64,000 nt of DNA, taken from NCBI RefSeq assembly GCF_019279795.1, contig NC_056745.1, positions 510,909,823 through 510,973,822 on the forward strand, in the 5' to 3' direction. Position 1 is the first letter of the stretch, and each line of letters opens with the position of its first letter. Under the pieces are notes generated by a model. That model searched no databases. It worked only from the letters and a program-made list of their open reading frames with translations, and was not told where the DNA came from. The DNA comes from Protopterus annectens (Eukaryota > Chordata > Ceratodontiformes > Protopteridae). Position numbers and translations under genes: made by a program. Positions 1 through 11,907 of this stretch are shown here, in pieces.

Positions 1-1653
1 GGCCTGAAAGTACTCTGAGCTCTGCCCCTACCACGCCTAGATCTACCCCTAGACTGAGAATCAGAAGAAGGGTACGCCCACCCTTAGTAGGCCAATTTCT
101 ACTAAACTTTGGAGGTTGTACCTGCAAAAAATCTTTAACAGTCTGCATAGACTTAGCCTTGTCTTCCATTTTCTTTAAGACTGACTCCACAGGAGGACCA
201 AACAAAACTTCAGACTGTAAAGGGGCATCCAGAATTCTAGACTTAACATGCTCAGACAAATTCTGATCCTTAAGCCAGGCGTGTCTACGAATAACTGAAC
301 CAGTGACAGCCACCCTAGAAGAAGCCTGTAAAGCATCAAAACCACATTGCAAAGAGTGCTTACCCACCTGTTCAGAAACATGCACTAAATCCTGCAATTC
401 TTTACACTCTATGACCTCTGCCAAAGCATCCACTTTAGACCTTAGCTGAGAAAGGAGGAAATTCTGATACTTCAACATATGAAACTGGCAGTTCAAAGCT
501 CTCAATGCTAAAGTAGAAGAGGTATACACCTTCTTACCCCATCTATCCAAAGCTCTAGCTTCCTTATCCAGAGGAACCGGATTCTTAACAACAGAGGCTC
601 TAACACCCTTAGGCCCCTGACTAATAGTTTCTGGGTCCGCCCTAGGACTCTTATACAGATATTTATGAGCCTCAGGCACCCTGTAATACCTGTCCGGTTT
701 AACTGGGGCAGGAGGCACAGAATCTGGATTAAGGGAAGCTTCGAAAAACATCTGAAACAACATCCAAAACCGGAGGTATAGCTAAGGGTCTATGCTGTGG
801 TAAAAACAAGAACTCCCTAAGTCTCTTCCGTGAATCAGAGTAATCCTGTCCCTCCCACTGAAAATGCTCCCTCATGGAATGCAGAATTTCTGAAAATGAA
901 AAATCCTCTGGAGGAGAAGCAGAAGGAGTGGAATCCTCTGCATCAGAATCAGAATAAGGAGGGAAATCTTGAATGTCTTCAGCAGAAGACTCTGAATCAT
1001 CTGAGGCCTGCTCCAAACTTTCCAACTCTGGCTCCATCCTGGGCCTTTTTATCAGGAGGGGCATAGAACCTCTAATTAAAGTAATCAAATCCTCTGCCAT
1101 TTTAAGCATGTGCTTTTAGGCACAGACCCTGAAGAACCAGAACTGACACCAGAGGAAGGCAAGACAGACCTGCCCTTAAAAGGAGCCTTAGAAACAGTAG
1201 CAGAAGGCCTAACCACCTTAGGCATAGAAGGGAGAATAGTAACCTGAGAGGCCCCTTCAGCCTGACCTGCCTCCTGAGAGGCCACATCCTGTAAAATCAA
1301 AGTTTCCCCCTGGGACTCAACAGAAACTTCAGCCGGATCCACCTGTTCAGCTGTAGCTTCTAAAGGTCCGGCGTCCAAACGGACGAATCATCCTGCCTAG
1401 GCTTTAAAGATTTGTCTTTGCGCTTCTTAGTAGAAGCAGGCGCGGAACATCCGACGGCATATTATAATTACACCTCTTGCCAAAGACTAACCTAGCGCAA
1501 TCTAACCTCCGTTTATAGTGCGCTTATTAAACCTAGCACAAAACCGACACCCGACTACGTGCTCGGTCCCAAACAAGGAATACAAAGCGAGTGGTAATCT
1601 CTATGCGGTATCTGTTTCCCACAAGAAATACAATTATTCACTTTTTCTGACAT
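1..1653 (-). pseudogene. DIRS-A gag-like ORF1, frameshifted
   Basis: Putative structural (gag-like) protein of the DIRS element; DIRS ORF1 products are inferred to bind nucleic acid and the family function is poorly known. Translation would start at the ATG complementary to 1651-1653 (MSEKVNNC), followed by a Cys/His-rich N-terminus with CxxC, HRDYH and CxxC. A Ser/Thr/Pro-rich stretch follows, then an acidic Ser/Asp block (YSDSDAEDST), the SFSEILHSMREHF motif and LPQHRPLAIPPVLDVV. Reading moves between frames near 1530, 1110 and 750, so the copy is broken. The C-terminal Arg/Gly-rich tail is cut by position 1. The start is chosen because the same MSEKV start occurs in DIRS-B and DIRS-C. Confidence 0.75.
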
Positions 1654-1799
1654 CCGGTAAGTAACTGAGGCAAGAAAAAACAAAATATTCCCCAACGGGG
1701 TACTTAGCCCAACTTGGTATCGGTCTGAAACTCCGAAAACGAAAAATTTCAGAACGCCGAATGGCACTTGCAACGCTGCTTCTGCATCGGACCATGCGG

Positions 1800-1969
1800 C
1801 AAAAAAGACTGGGGATATGACGTCGGTCATGCGCCTTTATACCCTGACGCTCTGATGTCAGATCTAGGCGCCCATGACCGACGTCAGCCTAATACTTTGG
1901 TATTCGGGCCGACCGAGGACAGCGGACTACCCATAAGTAAGGACTGCAGCAATGTGAGATGAAGAATAT
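1800..1969 (-). repeat. DIRS-A right inverted terminal repeat
   Basis: Nearly the same sequence as the DIRS-B right ITR (15152-15323), including repeated GACGTC motifs, gggccgaccgag, ggactaccc and ggactgcagcaatgtgag. The element-specific end gatgaagaatat stops at about 1969. Its inverted partner would lie before the window. Confidence 0.8.
1836..1860 (-). promoter_or_regulatory. DIRS-A ITR core promoter: CRE-like site plus TATA box
   Basis: On the minus strand TGACATCA (complement of 1853-1860) is followed by GCGTCAGGG and TATAAA (complement of 1836-1841). The TATA-like box lies about 180 nt upstream of the gag ATG, in the right orientation to transcribe the element. The same CRE-then-GGGTATAAA order is seen in DIRS-I (57614-57640). 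Promoter function is inferred from motif order and position. Confidence 0.5.
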
Positions 1970-2094
1970 CAAGGAGAGACTGGGTTTTGGATGCAGACCT
2001 TTAAGGAGAATAACAATAATCATACAGAATAGTATATTCATAAAGTAGCAGAAAGCCAACACAGGAATGGAGAAAGGACATTCTGCTTATAGGG

Positions 2095-3206
<1,112 letters not shown>

Positions 3207-3981
3207 ATAAGCTACATAATGGCTGACTAACAATGATTGGATATGTTATAAGCAACATATAATGTTTGCAGCTACAGTTGTGTTGGCATAGTTTGTAATA
3301 TATAATACTTGCAACTGAGAATTTGGTAGTATGGTTTATTTTTGTTTATATAAATGTAAGATTGCTTATGTCATACATGAAAATTTAATAAAGATATTTG
3401 TTAAAAAAAAAGACAGTATAATACAATGAGAGAGAACTATGGATAACTGGGGACAGTAGTTTAAGGAAACACTAGAAAGGTGCAGAAGAAAAGGAGATGC
3501 TATAGAAACAGAACATGACAATACACATCTAGAAAGAGAAAGCAGAATGTCAGTAGTTTGTGCAAGAAGATGATGGAGGAGAAAAAAATGGAAGGTTTAG
3601 TATGAAAATGTGATGTAAAAGGTAAGCAGAAATTAAGACTGGAAGAAATACATACAGCTTGTAGATTTAATAGTGCAGAGTAGAGTTTGTGATAATTGAA
3701 AGGAAGCGAGAACACAGGAACTGAGATTTGTACAGAAGAAACAAGGTCAGCAAATAAAGGTGGAAGATGTATTATCTGTAGTCAGATGAAAGAGGCAACT
3801 GTGTAATTCAAATTCTTCAAAAGTATTATGAAAAGGTAGAAAACAACAACGACCAAGTTAAAAGTACAAATCGATCTATTTTACTTTTAGTGCCGCTGTA
3901 CATTAATGCTTCTAAAATAAATTGGGAGAAAGTTCCCTAAGCTTATGACGTAAAGATAAAACAGGCCTTTGCCAAACCATA

Positions 3982-4012
3982 CCTTGCTGAAAGATGCTTT
4001 TGTTCAGCAAGG
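3982..4012. other. Perfect 10-bp hairpin
   Basis: CCTTGCTGAA (3982-3991) pairs exactly with TTCAGCAAGG (4003-4012) across an 11-nt loop. There is no transcript context, so the function is unknown. Confidence 0.7.
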
Positions 4013-4212
4013 AGGAATCAGCTGATCTAAGCTCTACACAGGGCTTAGAGGGCTGGATAACTATAATGGTAAAGTATTTTAGGAGTAACATGTAGGTTGT
4101 ATATTGTGACTTGCTCTGGATAGTCTTGGAGTCAATAGTAATCAAAGTAGGTAGCTTTGCAGTTGGTAACTTCCAGTCTGTTGAACAAACAAAATCAAAT
4201 TGTTATACATTA

Positions 4213-4282
4213 CATTACTAATCCATACAGCTTACATATGCAGAATGCATTACTAATCCATACAGCTTACATATGCAGAATG
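4213..4282. repeat. 35-bp tandem duplication
   Basis: The 35-bp unit starting cattactaatcc and ending gcagaatg occurs twice head to tail (4213-4247 and 4248-4282) without a mismatch, indicating a recent local duplication. Confidence 0.95.
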
Positions 4283-5639
4283 CAGTTAACTTTCTTTGGA
4301 GGCTACCAAGCAATCATTTTGATTTTTGTATGGTGTTAGTAATATAACCATTAAATTTTAAACTGTCTAGCAGAATTGTAGTCCAAACAGTCTCCTAAAG
4401 ATAAGACTAACAGAGTTAGTTATTTTCTAAGGGCTGTTTAGTAAGGACAAGCACAGCTTTCCTTTTTTCAGTATTTAATACAAATATGGATATGCTTAGC
4501 TATTTTGCTAGGTTAGCAAAGCTGTGCAACACAGCTTACTGTACTGAAGGCCTGTCTTCAGTATTGCCAATGACTGTAGGTAGAACCACAGTTGCAGCAC
4601 ACTTTGGAACATTCATTCCACATCACAGAGCTACATAATTAAGTGCAGGGGTCTTAGCACTGACACAAAGTACTCCAGTACCAGTTAAATATGAACCTGG
4701 GAAATGACATTTTCCCCACTTCCTAAACTGTTTAGATATTTAGACATCTACAAAGCCATGCATAAGGAAGCTGTACAGAAGCCAGTGCTGCAAATTTTCA
4801 TGTAAAGCAGGACATGGCAAACTGTGTCAATAGCTTCTGAGAAACTTGGACACATGGTGAATATAATGTGGTACTTACACATAGTTGTTTAAGATCACTC
4901 GGCAAACGCTTGCATTAATTGTTTTAGCAAATGGATGGATTAGTTGGTCTAACAATCAATCAATGGAAATGCTAAAACTGGTTAAATGACATATTCTAGC
5001 ATAGGGAAATGAGGATACAAAGAATGACTGGTAACAGTCAAAGTCTGGGCTAAACATGTTTGCAAACACAATCCATGAGTCAAAAGAAGACAACTTGAGG
5101 TTTACGTAGTTTGCTCAAATGCTACAGCTAGCACCCTTCAGCTGTCACAGCATTTTCTCTTCCAGGTTCTTCTGAATGAGGCAGTAACTTTGATATGTAC
5201 TATCCAATCTAGAAGCCTATTGCAAATGTTCATCACCCAATCCGTAAAGCAATATTTCCTTAAAACCACACTGTAACCCTCACCACGTGTGCTAGTGAGC
5301 AGCATCTGACTTTCTTTTATCAGTTCTTACAGTTCATAAGCTTTTAGTGATGGTGCCCAAGAAAAGCTGTCTGCTGATATACAGTTTATGGGTCCCATCC
5401 AATGGGCTACTTGGGAGCACACATCTGTGGTCTGCTAGTATACTAGTGAAAGCTGTTGTCATATTTATACATTTTTGTAAATATTTATATATATAGAAAT
5501 ATTTCATCTTGTTTGGTATGCAGCAACTCTGCTGATCTCCAGTCAGATATGTAAACAAATACCCAACTTAGAAACCAAATATGCTGAAGCAAACTGAAGA
5601 AAATAAACAAACAGGCAGATAGGGATCCAGCAAGCACCA

Positions 5640-6000
5640 AGCTCAAGGCTCAATGTAAAAAAAAAACTTTAATATGAATAAAAATAAAAACAAAAATAAA
5701 ACACAAATCATAAGCGCTTTCGTTTAGACAGTGTAAACTTCATCAGACAAAGGTGAATTACAAAATAAACATTTAAATACTGATCAAATCATTCTAATTG
5801 GACACAGGGAAAACTGGCAGCTGGTTAACAGGGAAAAAGAAAGGAATTAACCCTTCAATCACCCAACTTAAACTCATTTGTTAATAACTTGAATTAAAAT
5901 ACATATCATGAGTCCAAAAACTTTGATTATGCACATTTAACAACTATTAACCAGGACTCCAATTTTAATTGCATATCTCTCAATCTTTTAATCAAATGTA
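5640..6000 (-). mobile_element. Penelope-like element terminal (pLTR) fragment
   Basis: The minus strand carries the same arrangement as the pLTRs of the Penelope element at 25018-28216: CTGATGA, a short stem-loop, then GAAAGC, preceded by AT-rich sequence. No RT or GIY-YIG coding sequence is attached. The sequence right of the motif (5750-5990) resembles another fragment at 36385-36490. Boundaries are approximate. Confidence 0.5.
5712..5748 (-). ncRNA. Hammerhead-ribozyme-like motif
   Basis: Minus strand: CTGATGA, A, then a 5-bp stem II (GTTTA/TAAAC) with a 7-nt loop, then CGAAA and GCGCTT. This is the order of the hammerhead catalytic core. Hammerhead motifs are known in the pLTRs of Penelope-like elements. 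A clear helix III and the cleavage triplet could not be established by eye, so activity is not claimed. Confidence 0.5.
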
Positions 6001-6084
6001 TAATCTGTGTTAACTGACGAAAATCAGGACTCCTGTCTGCTGCAGCTAAAGGGTGATGTAAGACTTGCTGGGGGTGGGGACTGG

Positions 6085-6450
6085 GAAAAAAAAGAGGAGA
6101 CTCTTCTTCCTTCGGCTTTTTCCCAGTTAGGGATCGCCACAGTGGATCACCTGTCTGCTCATGATTGTCAGTGGAGTTTTACAGTTTCGAGTTGCATGCC
6201 CGATGCCCAACCTTCCACAGAAGGCACACACACGCATGCACTCATGCCTAGGGCCAATTTAGAGTATCCAATACACCTACAGCATGTCTTTGGGAAGTGG
6301 GAGGAAACCGGAGCACCCAGAGGAAACCCACGCAACCACAGGGAGGATATGCAGACTCTGCACAGAAGGCACCCCAGCCGAGGAACAAACCAGAGAACCT
6401 CTTGCTGTGAGGTGGCAACACTAACCGCTGCACTACTGCAGCCGCCCTGG
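6085..6450 (-). mobile_element. V-SINE of DANA/Mermaid type
   Basis: Minus strand, full-length in outline. A tRNA-derived head (gcagtagtgcagcggttagtg) is followed by cctcacagcaagaggtt and a decayed B box. Then comes the conserved V-SINE centre (gtgggtttcctctgggtgct, ccggtttcctcccac, aaagacatg). The tail reads ccactgtggcgatccctaac and aagccgaaggaag, as in zebrafish DANA. V-SINEs are non-autonomous elements mobilised by LINEs and transcribed by RNA polymerase III from the head. Confidence 0.85.
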
Positions 6451-6589
6451 GAAAAAAGAGGAGAATGCTTCTTTTTAATTTAAATTTATGAAGTTTCATT
6501 TTCAGGGAACATGTTTGGGAGCAATACTAGGCAAGTGATCATGAAGACCATTCAATGATTAGCTGTATATGCTTTTAAGCAGGCATACT

Positions 6590-8530
6590 TAAGTTCTTGC
6601 CACCCTTTTCAAGTAAATCAAGCAGGGACATACATAATAGCCCTGGCGTAAATTTGTGTGTACCCATCCAATCATCACAACTTGCTTTAAAGGTAGCTAA
6701 AGTGGTACTTTGTATGACCCATTGTGGTAACTCTTTCCACATCCTGAGAACACGCTGGTCTAGGAACCACTCCCTCCACAGAAAGTGTCACCCAGATTTA
6801 GTTCCCTAGTACAGGCATTTGCAAAGCAACTGATTTTGCAAAGAAATAAGTCAAACAGAACTGGGTCCTAAATGGCTTGAAATGCAAGACATAGTTCAAT
6901 TCAGAGCAGCTGATAAGCTATTGAGTGTAAGGACAGTCATGCTAATCTCCCTAACATTTGAAGGACTTGTGGTCTTTAATCTTCTTGTTTAGAAATCTCT
7001 GTGGCTTTTCTAATTCAGCGAGATGCTGGATTTATAAATATCAAAAGGAGCACTGTAACTGATGAGGGATCTGACAAGAGATTAGAAGAGAAGACTAATA
7101 GGATTACTTCACTGGAGCTTGGGTATATTTTCTTGGAAATTAACTGGGACAGACAGAAATAAACACAATGACTGAATGAGAGAAAGTGTTGTTCAAATAA
7201 GTACGTAGTTCTCTTATGATCCTATCTGTCTGAAGAATGTCATTTATAATGTATGAAGTGGGAGCAGCATTTTTTTTGAATGCTACTATGCTATACTCCT
7301 CTGCAATTAGCTCGAGACTGCTTTGTGCATACTCTAGCCCTTGCTCAACATGTTTAGTATAAAGGGATGAACAAATAATAGTGTCCAGCTTATAGCCATC
7401 AGCAAACCTGGCCAACCAAACTTCTGGGATATTCTGCAAACCTGGTCAACCCAACTACTGAGATATTGGTTCAGATACCTGTAAATTAAATGCCAAACAG
7501 GTGAGGGCCCAACATCGAACCCGATGGTACCCCCACTTGTTATAATTTTACTTTAAGAAAGCATACCAGCAACTTTTACAACCTGGTATATCCAATTTGT
7601 AATCCAAACAATAATGCAGGGGTTTACATTCAGTTTGTTTACTTTTTCAATAATGCCAGTGTGGAGAATAGTGTCAAAACCTTAAACAGGTTGTCATAAG
7701 CAGTATGAAGTTTGTGACCATTATCAATAGCTTCTGTAACCTTTTTAAATTAATTTACTAGTTTTAGGAGACAGGAGCTGGCCTTTAAAAAACAAACTGG
7801 CTGTGGTATTGATCAGTTAAGTTGCCTGAGACTACATAAATGAGTTCTGCTATGACACATCCCATGGCTTTGTATACAAGACTGGGGAGATTGTGGGGCC
7901 TTTAATTACCCAGTTCTGCAGAGGGGGAAGTCACATTGGCTGATCTCCAGACATCAAGCACAGACACTCTGAATATACTGAGACTGAATAGTTTAAATAG
8001 AAGTTTGGATGGGATCTACTTTGCACTGATGAGAAGGTAGCCTGGTATATTAGGTCCAATGTCAGCATTATTTTTAGCATTTGACAGGGATTCTAGGACT
8101 TGTTCCAAAGTGATTTCAGGGGAAACTAATGTGAGTAGGTGGATTAAAGTTGGTACTAAGTTTCTCTGCTAATATACTGGTTGTATCATTAGGGTTGGAA
8201 TGTATGGTATGACATTACTCCATAACTTCTTGACATAACTGAAAAACGAAAAAAGATTTATGATTTTCTTTTTTATCTATAGTGACTTTAAGCTCATACT
8301 CTGCTTTATATTTTTTGATAGCCCTCACAAGTTCCTTGATGGCATGTTTCAGTGTGCTCTTATGGTAAGGAGATGGGGATATCTTACATTTATTATATTC
8401 TTCTGTTATATGATATATTAATAAAAAAGCTCCATTATTCATGAATTTACCATTATATTTACAGCGGGCAGGTACTGACATTTCTATGCAGCTGTTTAAA
8501 TGCTAGTAGAAGTCAGTGATGAATGTAACA
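6590..8530 (-). pseudogene. Old CR1-like LINE ORF2 remnant
   Basis: Minus-strand relic of the endonuclease/RT protein of a CR1-type LINE. The order along the minus strand matches the better preserved copies at 40131-42170 and 62008-64000. Near 8215-8400 DKKENHKSFF corresponds to DTKDNHKAFF of the 62-kb copy. Near 7390 the RT catalytic stretch reads ARFADGYKLD, a decayed FADD box. Near 6640-6760 the C-terminal segment WKELPQWV...FTPGLL corresponds to the LWNKIPVHV...FTPGII C-terminus. Many stops and shifts break it, and the FADD box has lost its second Asp. Confidence 0.6.
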
Positions 8531-8739
8531 AATCCTTCAGTTAGGTTAACTTGCCAAGTATCACTCACTCATCCACAAAGAATTTTAACCTGCTGTTTAT
8601 GCTAACTGCAATACCCAAGGCACAAAAATGACTAACATAAATCTCAGAATTGACCACATGAGACACTACTTACCTGCCTCTTTTTTGGAAAGTGTTCCCC
8701 ACTCACTATCACCTTTCCTGACCTATGCAGTAACCATGT

Positions 8740-9130
8740 GTTCACCAAGTTAACTATTTTCCTTTTACTCCCACCTCTTTAACTTTGCTTAAAAGGCCCC
8801 TATGGAGAGCAGAATTTAAGGCTTTGCTGAAATCCAGGCAGATGATGGCCACTGAATACTCATGATCCACTTCTGCATTAACCCAGACATGAAGTGATGG
8901 ACTATGAATTGCAGGATATTGCAGCCTCAAAGTAATACTGATTAACATATTTGAGTTACTTGTCTTCTAGGAAGCTCACCAACCTTTCACTCAGTATCCT
9001 TTTTATGATTTTCTATGCCACTGAGGCCAGACTTACTAACTTGTAATTCTCTGTTACTCCTAGATTCTCCTTTCTGGAATACTCTACTGGCCTGACACTG
9101 TTAAAACAGTTCTGCTGGTGGTGTGATGGA
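8740..9130 (-). pseudogene. LINE reverse transcriptase fragment
   Basis: Minus-strand RT fragment. NYKLVSLASV...KIIKRIL near 9000-9060 corresponds to the NYRPISLTS block, and CLDFSKALNSALHRGLLSK near 8770-8860 to the DFSKAFD motif A block of CR1/L2-type reverse transcriptases. The downstream catalytic boxes are missing. It is separated from the preceding CR1-like relic by unrelated sequence and could be a different copy or family. Confidence 0.5.
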
Positions 9131-9619
9131 GTGGTTCTCAGTGAGCCAAACAGTTTGTAAGACTCCTTGATAATAAGTCATCCAGGAATCTGCAATCTTT
9201 CTTGACTTAAGAGTTTGCAACACCTCACCTCGGTCATCTACCATTAATCCATCTTCTTCCTCCTTCTCATACCTGAAATTACTCTTTGTTTGGCAGAAGG
9301 ATCACCTCTCATATATTTCTTGTGACAAGTGTCTGCCATATAAACTAGTTACTATATGTTGTAACATTTGATATTTTTTTCATTTGCTGCCTCTATTTCA
9401 TTTAGACTAACAGTTCTTGGTAGTACTCAATCTGTTACTCTGAGTAAGCTTCTCTCGCTTTTTCCATTCGTTCCATCTTGTAACATTCAACTGACACAAT
9501 CATCTGTGTTTTCTTGCCATCTTTTATGTATAACTTTGAATTAATATGGCATTAATCTTAGTCACCACCTTTCAATTCTTAGACGTTGCTTAGACTTTGA
9601 ATTACTAAACTTGGCTTCA
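9131..9619. other. No recognised feature
   Basis: AT-rich sequence. Nothing is recognised on either strand apart from weak LINE-like readings at its left edge. Confidence 0.4.
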
Positions 9620-9812
9620 AGTGGTCTGTGTTCTTATTAACCCAAGCCCTCTTCCAAACAAGCATATACAAAAATGTTTACAACCTGAAACAACCCTCAA
9701 CTGGATCCTAGTATTACATCCACAGAAATTCACTAACTCAGGCTCGCTCCCCGATTTCCTGAGTGATCATCTACCTGCTTTCACATACAGAACCCAAAAC
9801 CAGGTACCAAAA
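9620..9812 (+). mobile_element. L2-type LINE copy 1, segment 1 (endonuclease C-terminal part)
   Basis: Plus strand. Translation gives TTLNWILVLHP and GSLPDFLSDHL, the end of an apurinic-type endonuclease domain (DWI and SDH motifs). It matches the region around 46990-47080 of L2 copy 2 (ILPDDLSDHS). The reading stops at the left terminus of DIRS-B and resumes at 15324. The LINE is 5'-truncated around 9620. Confidence 0.75.
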
Positions 9813-10015
9813 AGTACAGTTTTGTACCTACCATAAATGTAGATGTTCGAAGATCCACATTGCTGCAGTCCTAACACTTGGGTAGTCCGCTGTCCCTCGG
9901 TCGGCCCGAATATCAGAGTATAAGGCTGACGTCGGTCAGGGCGCATTTGACTGACATCAGAACGTCAGGGTACAAATGCACATGACCAACGTCATATCCT
10001 CAGTCTTTTCTTGCC
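9813..10015 (+). repeat. DIRS-B left terminus and inverted terminal repeat
   Basis: Outer 43 bp (9813-9855) are specific to this end: agtacagttttgtacc, taccataaatgtagatgt. From cacattgctgcag (9856) the sequence is the inverted copy of the right terminus, through the GACGTC-rich stretch to about 10015, with only scattered mismatches. Confidence 0.93.
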
Positions 10016-10200
10016 CCAGATGTCAGAAGACCCTAAAGAAAAAGGTCAAAACCCATAGGCAACAGCTAAACAACCAACCAGCCAAACACCAAGAATATGT
10101 ACAATATATACAATATATACAATAAACACAATATACCTCAGATGGATAACCCAACCCACACAACCACCTCAAACTACAGAGGGGAAGGAGGGAGGTAATT

Positions 10201-10302
10201 GGACTGCAGCAATGTGGATCTTCGAACATCTACATTTATGGTAGGTACAAAACTGTACTATGTTCTTCATCTCACATTGCTGCAGTCCTAACACTTGGGT
10301 AG
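10201..10302 (+). repeat. DIRS-B internal complementary region (ICR)
   Basis: Positions 10201-10259 are the exact reverse complement of the left end 9813-9871 (59 nt). Positions 10260-10302 are the exact reverse complement of the right end 15281-15323 (43 nt). The two halves meet at GTACT/ATGTTC. In the accepted DIRS replication model the ICR templates completion of the ends and circularisation, and the circle is then integrated by the recombinase. Confidence 0.95.
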
Positions 10303-10336
10303 AATCCCAAAGCAGAGGTAAGGGAGGATGGCTAAA

Positions 10337-11907
10337 CTATAATGAAGCAGGAGCTGCCAGAATGCCCTGCAACACAGCAGTGGCAAACCCAGCCCTGGAT
10401 TTAGAGTACAATGGAAGGTGGTAATGCCTAGAGAAGGTATGCACTGAACTCCAAATGGCTGCCTCCAAAATATCCTTAGTTGCCACCCCCCTCAAAAAAG
10501 CTGTTGAAGTGGCAGTAGCCCTAGTGGAATGAGGCCTAATCCCAGCTGGAATCTCTTTGCCATGATGGGAATAACAGAAAGCAATGCAAAATACAATCCA
10601 CTTAGAAATAGTTTGTTTTGACAAGGGCTTGCCCTGAGAGCACAAAGCAAAAGAAACTAATAACTGCTGAGATTGCCTGAACCCTTTAGTTCTGTCCAAA
10701 TAATATCGCAACTGCCTGTGTACATCTAAAGTGTGCAAAATCTTTTCCACTTTATTTTGGGGATTTGCATAGAAAGTAGGCAAATGAATAGTTTGGTTTA
10801 AAGCCACACTAGAAACCACTTTAGGCATAAAGGAAGGATTAGTACGTAAAGATACCCTATCCTTATGGAAAATTAAGAAAGGCTCAACTGCCATAAGGGC
10901 CTGCAATTCAGAAACCCTTCTTGCAGAGGTAATGGCCAACAAAAAAGCAGTCTTCCATGACAAATATTTCAACTCAGCAGTAGCTGCAGGCTCAAAAGGT
11001 TGTAGAGTGAGTTTCTCCAACACAAAATTGAGATCCCAAGCAGGAGTAGGAGCCCTTCGTGGGGGTCTTATATTCTTTGCCCCTCTAAGAAATTGCTTGA
11101 ACAAAGGATGAGAAAACAATGGTGGGTCACAGTCGTAGTGAGCTGAAATTGCTGCAGCATGAATCTTAATAGAAGAGAAGGACAAACCTTTGTCTAATAA
11201 CTCAGTAAGAAATTGAAGAGCCACACTTAAATCAGGCACAGAAACATCCAAATTCTTAGCTGCACTCCAAAACAAAAATCTCTTCCATTTATCTGCGTAC
11301 ACTTTCCTTGTACTAGGCCTTCTAGCTTCCAAAATCACATTCAAAACTTGTTGTGGAAGTTGAGACCCTCTATGGTTTAAAACAGAATATGCCAGGCTGT
11401 TAGATGAAGAGAGTGAAGTTTGACATTGAGCAAATGACTGTCCTCCTGGGACAACAGATGTGGAATCAAAGGCAAAGGCCATGGAGGCTTCCGCACTAGA
11501 CTTCTCAGTAATGGGTACCAGTGCTGCCGAGGCCAATCTGGAGCTATCAAAATCATCCTTGGCTTGTCCTGTCTGACCTTCAGAAGTACCTTTGGGAGGA
11601 GAGGCAGAGGTGGAAAGGCATACACATGAAGATTTTTCCAACTGAAAGAAAGAGCATCCACTTTCCAGGCTGTGGGATGAAACCTCTTTGTGCAAAACTT
11701 TGGCAGCTGATGGTTTAGTGGAGAAGCGAACAGATCTATGTCTGGAGTTCCCCAGGACACTGTCAATTTCTGAAATACATGAAGATCCAGTTTCCACTCG
11801 TGGGGATCCATGATTTGTCTGCTTAACACATCTGCTAAGGAGTTCTGTGCTCCTGGCAGAAACCTTGCCTGAAGACTTAGTTGTAAACTGAGAGCAGTCT
11901 CCCACAA
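10337..11907 (-). CDS. DIRS-B tyrosine recombinase (YR)
   Basis: Site-specific recombinase that integrates the circular DNA copy of the element. The YR reading frame overlaps the RNase H/methylase region and is +1 relative to it, as in other DIRS elements. The conserved core starts near 11345 (ARRPSTRKVYADKW) with an N-terminal SAM-like region (IHAAAISAHYD). The catalytic domain has the first Arg in SARRVSEL (about 10915), HSTRA for HxxR (about 10535), SVHTFSRHY for the later His, and the candidate nucleophile Tyr in HYHLPLY. All expected catalytic residues are visible and the frame is open to the stop. The true start within 11400-11907 is uncertain. Because of a one-base insertion upstream, the frame is also continuous with the RT, giving an artificial 1028-codon ORF. 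Confidence 0.85.

Larger units (their letters stand above)
1..1969 (-). mobile_element. DIRS-A: 5' part of a DIRS-type retrotransposon, cut by window edge
   Basis: Minus-strand element. It aligns along its whole length with 13360-15323 of DIRS-B, covering the gag-like gene, leader and right-hand terminus. The right end reads into gaagaatat at 1969, matching the gaagaacat end of DIRS-B, and then unrelated sequence begins. The recombinase, RT and left end lie before the window. DIRS elements integrate by a tyrosine recombinase and leave no target duplication; only one flank is visible here, so this cannot be tested. Assignment rests on the gag similarity and the shared terminal repeat. Confidence 0.85.
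3412..5640. other. AT-rich sequence without recognised genes
   Basis: No protein family is recognised here in either strand. It contains a 35-bp tandem duplication (4213-4282) and a 10-bp hairpin (3982-4012), listed separately. The stretch 5100-5330 (minus) gives a broken reading that might be the C-terminus of an old LINE, but I cannot support it. Confidence 0.5.

Noticed and set aside
5100..5330. A LINE C-terminus on the minus strand
   Set aside because: A few residues resemble the LINE terminal region, but no continuous alignment to the other copies could be made by eye.
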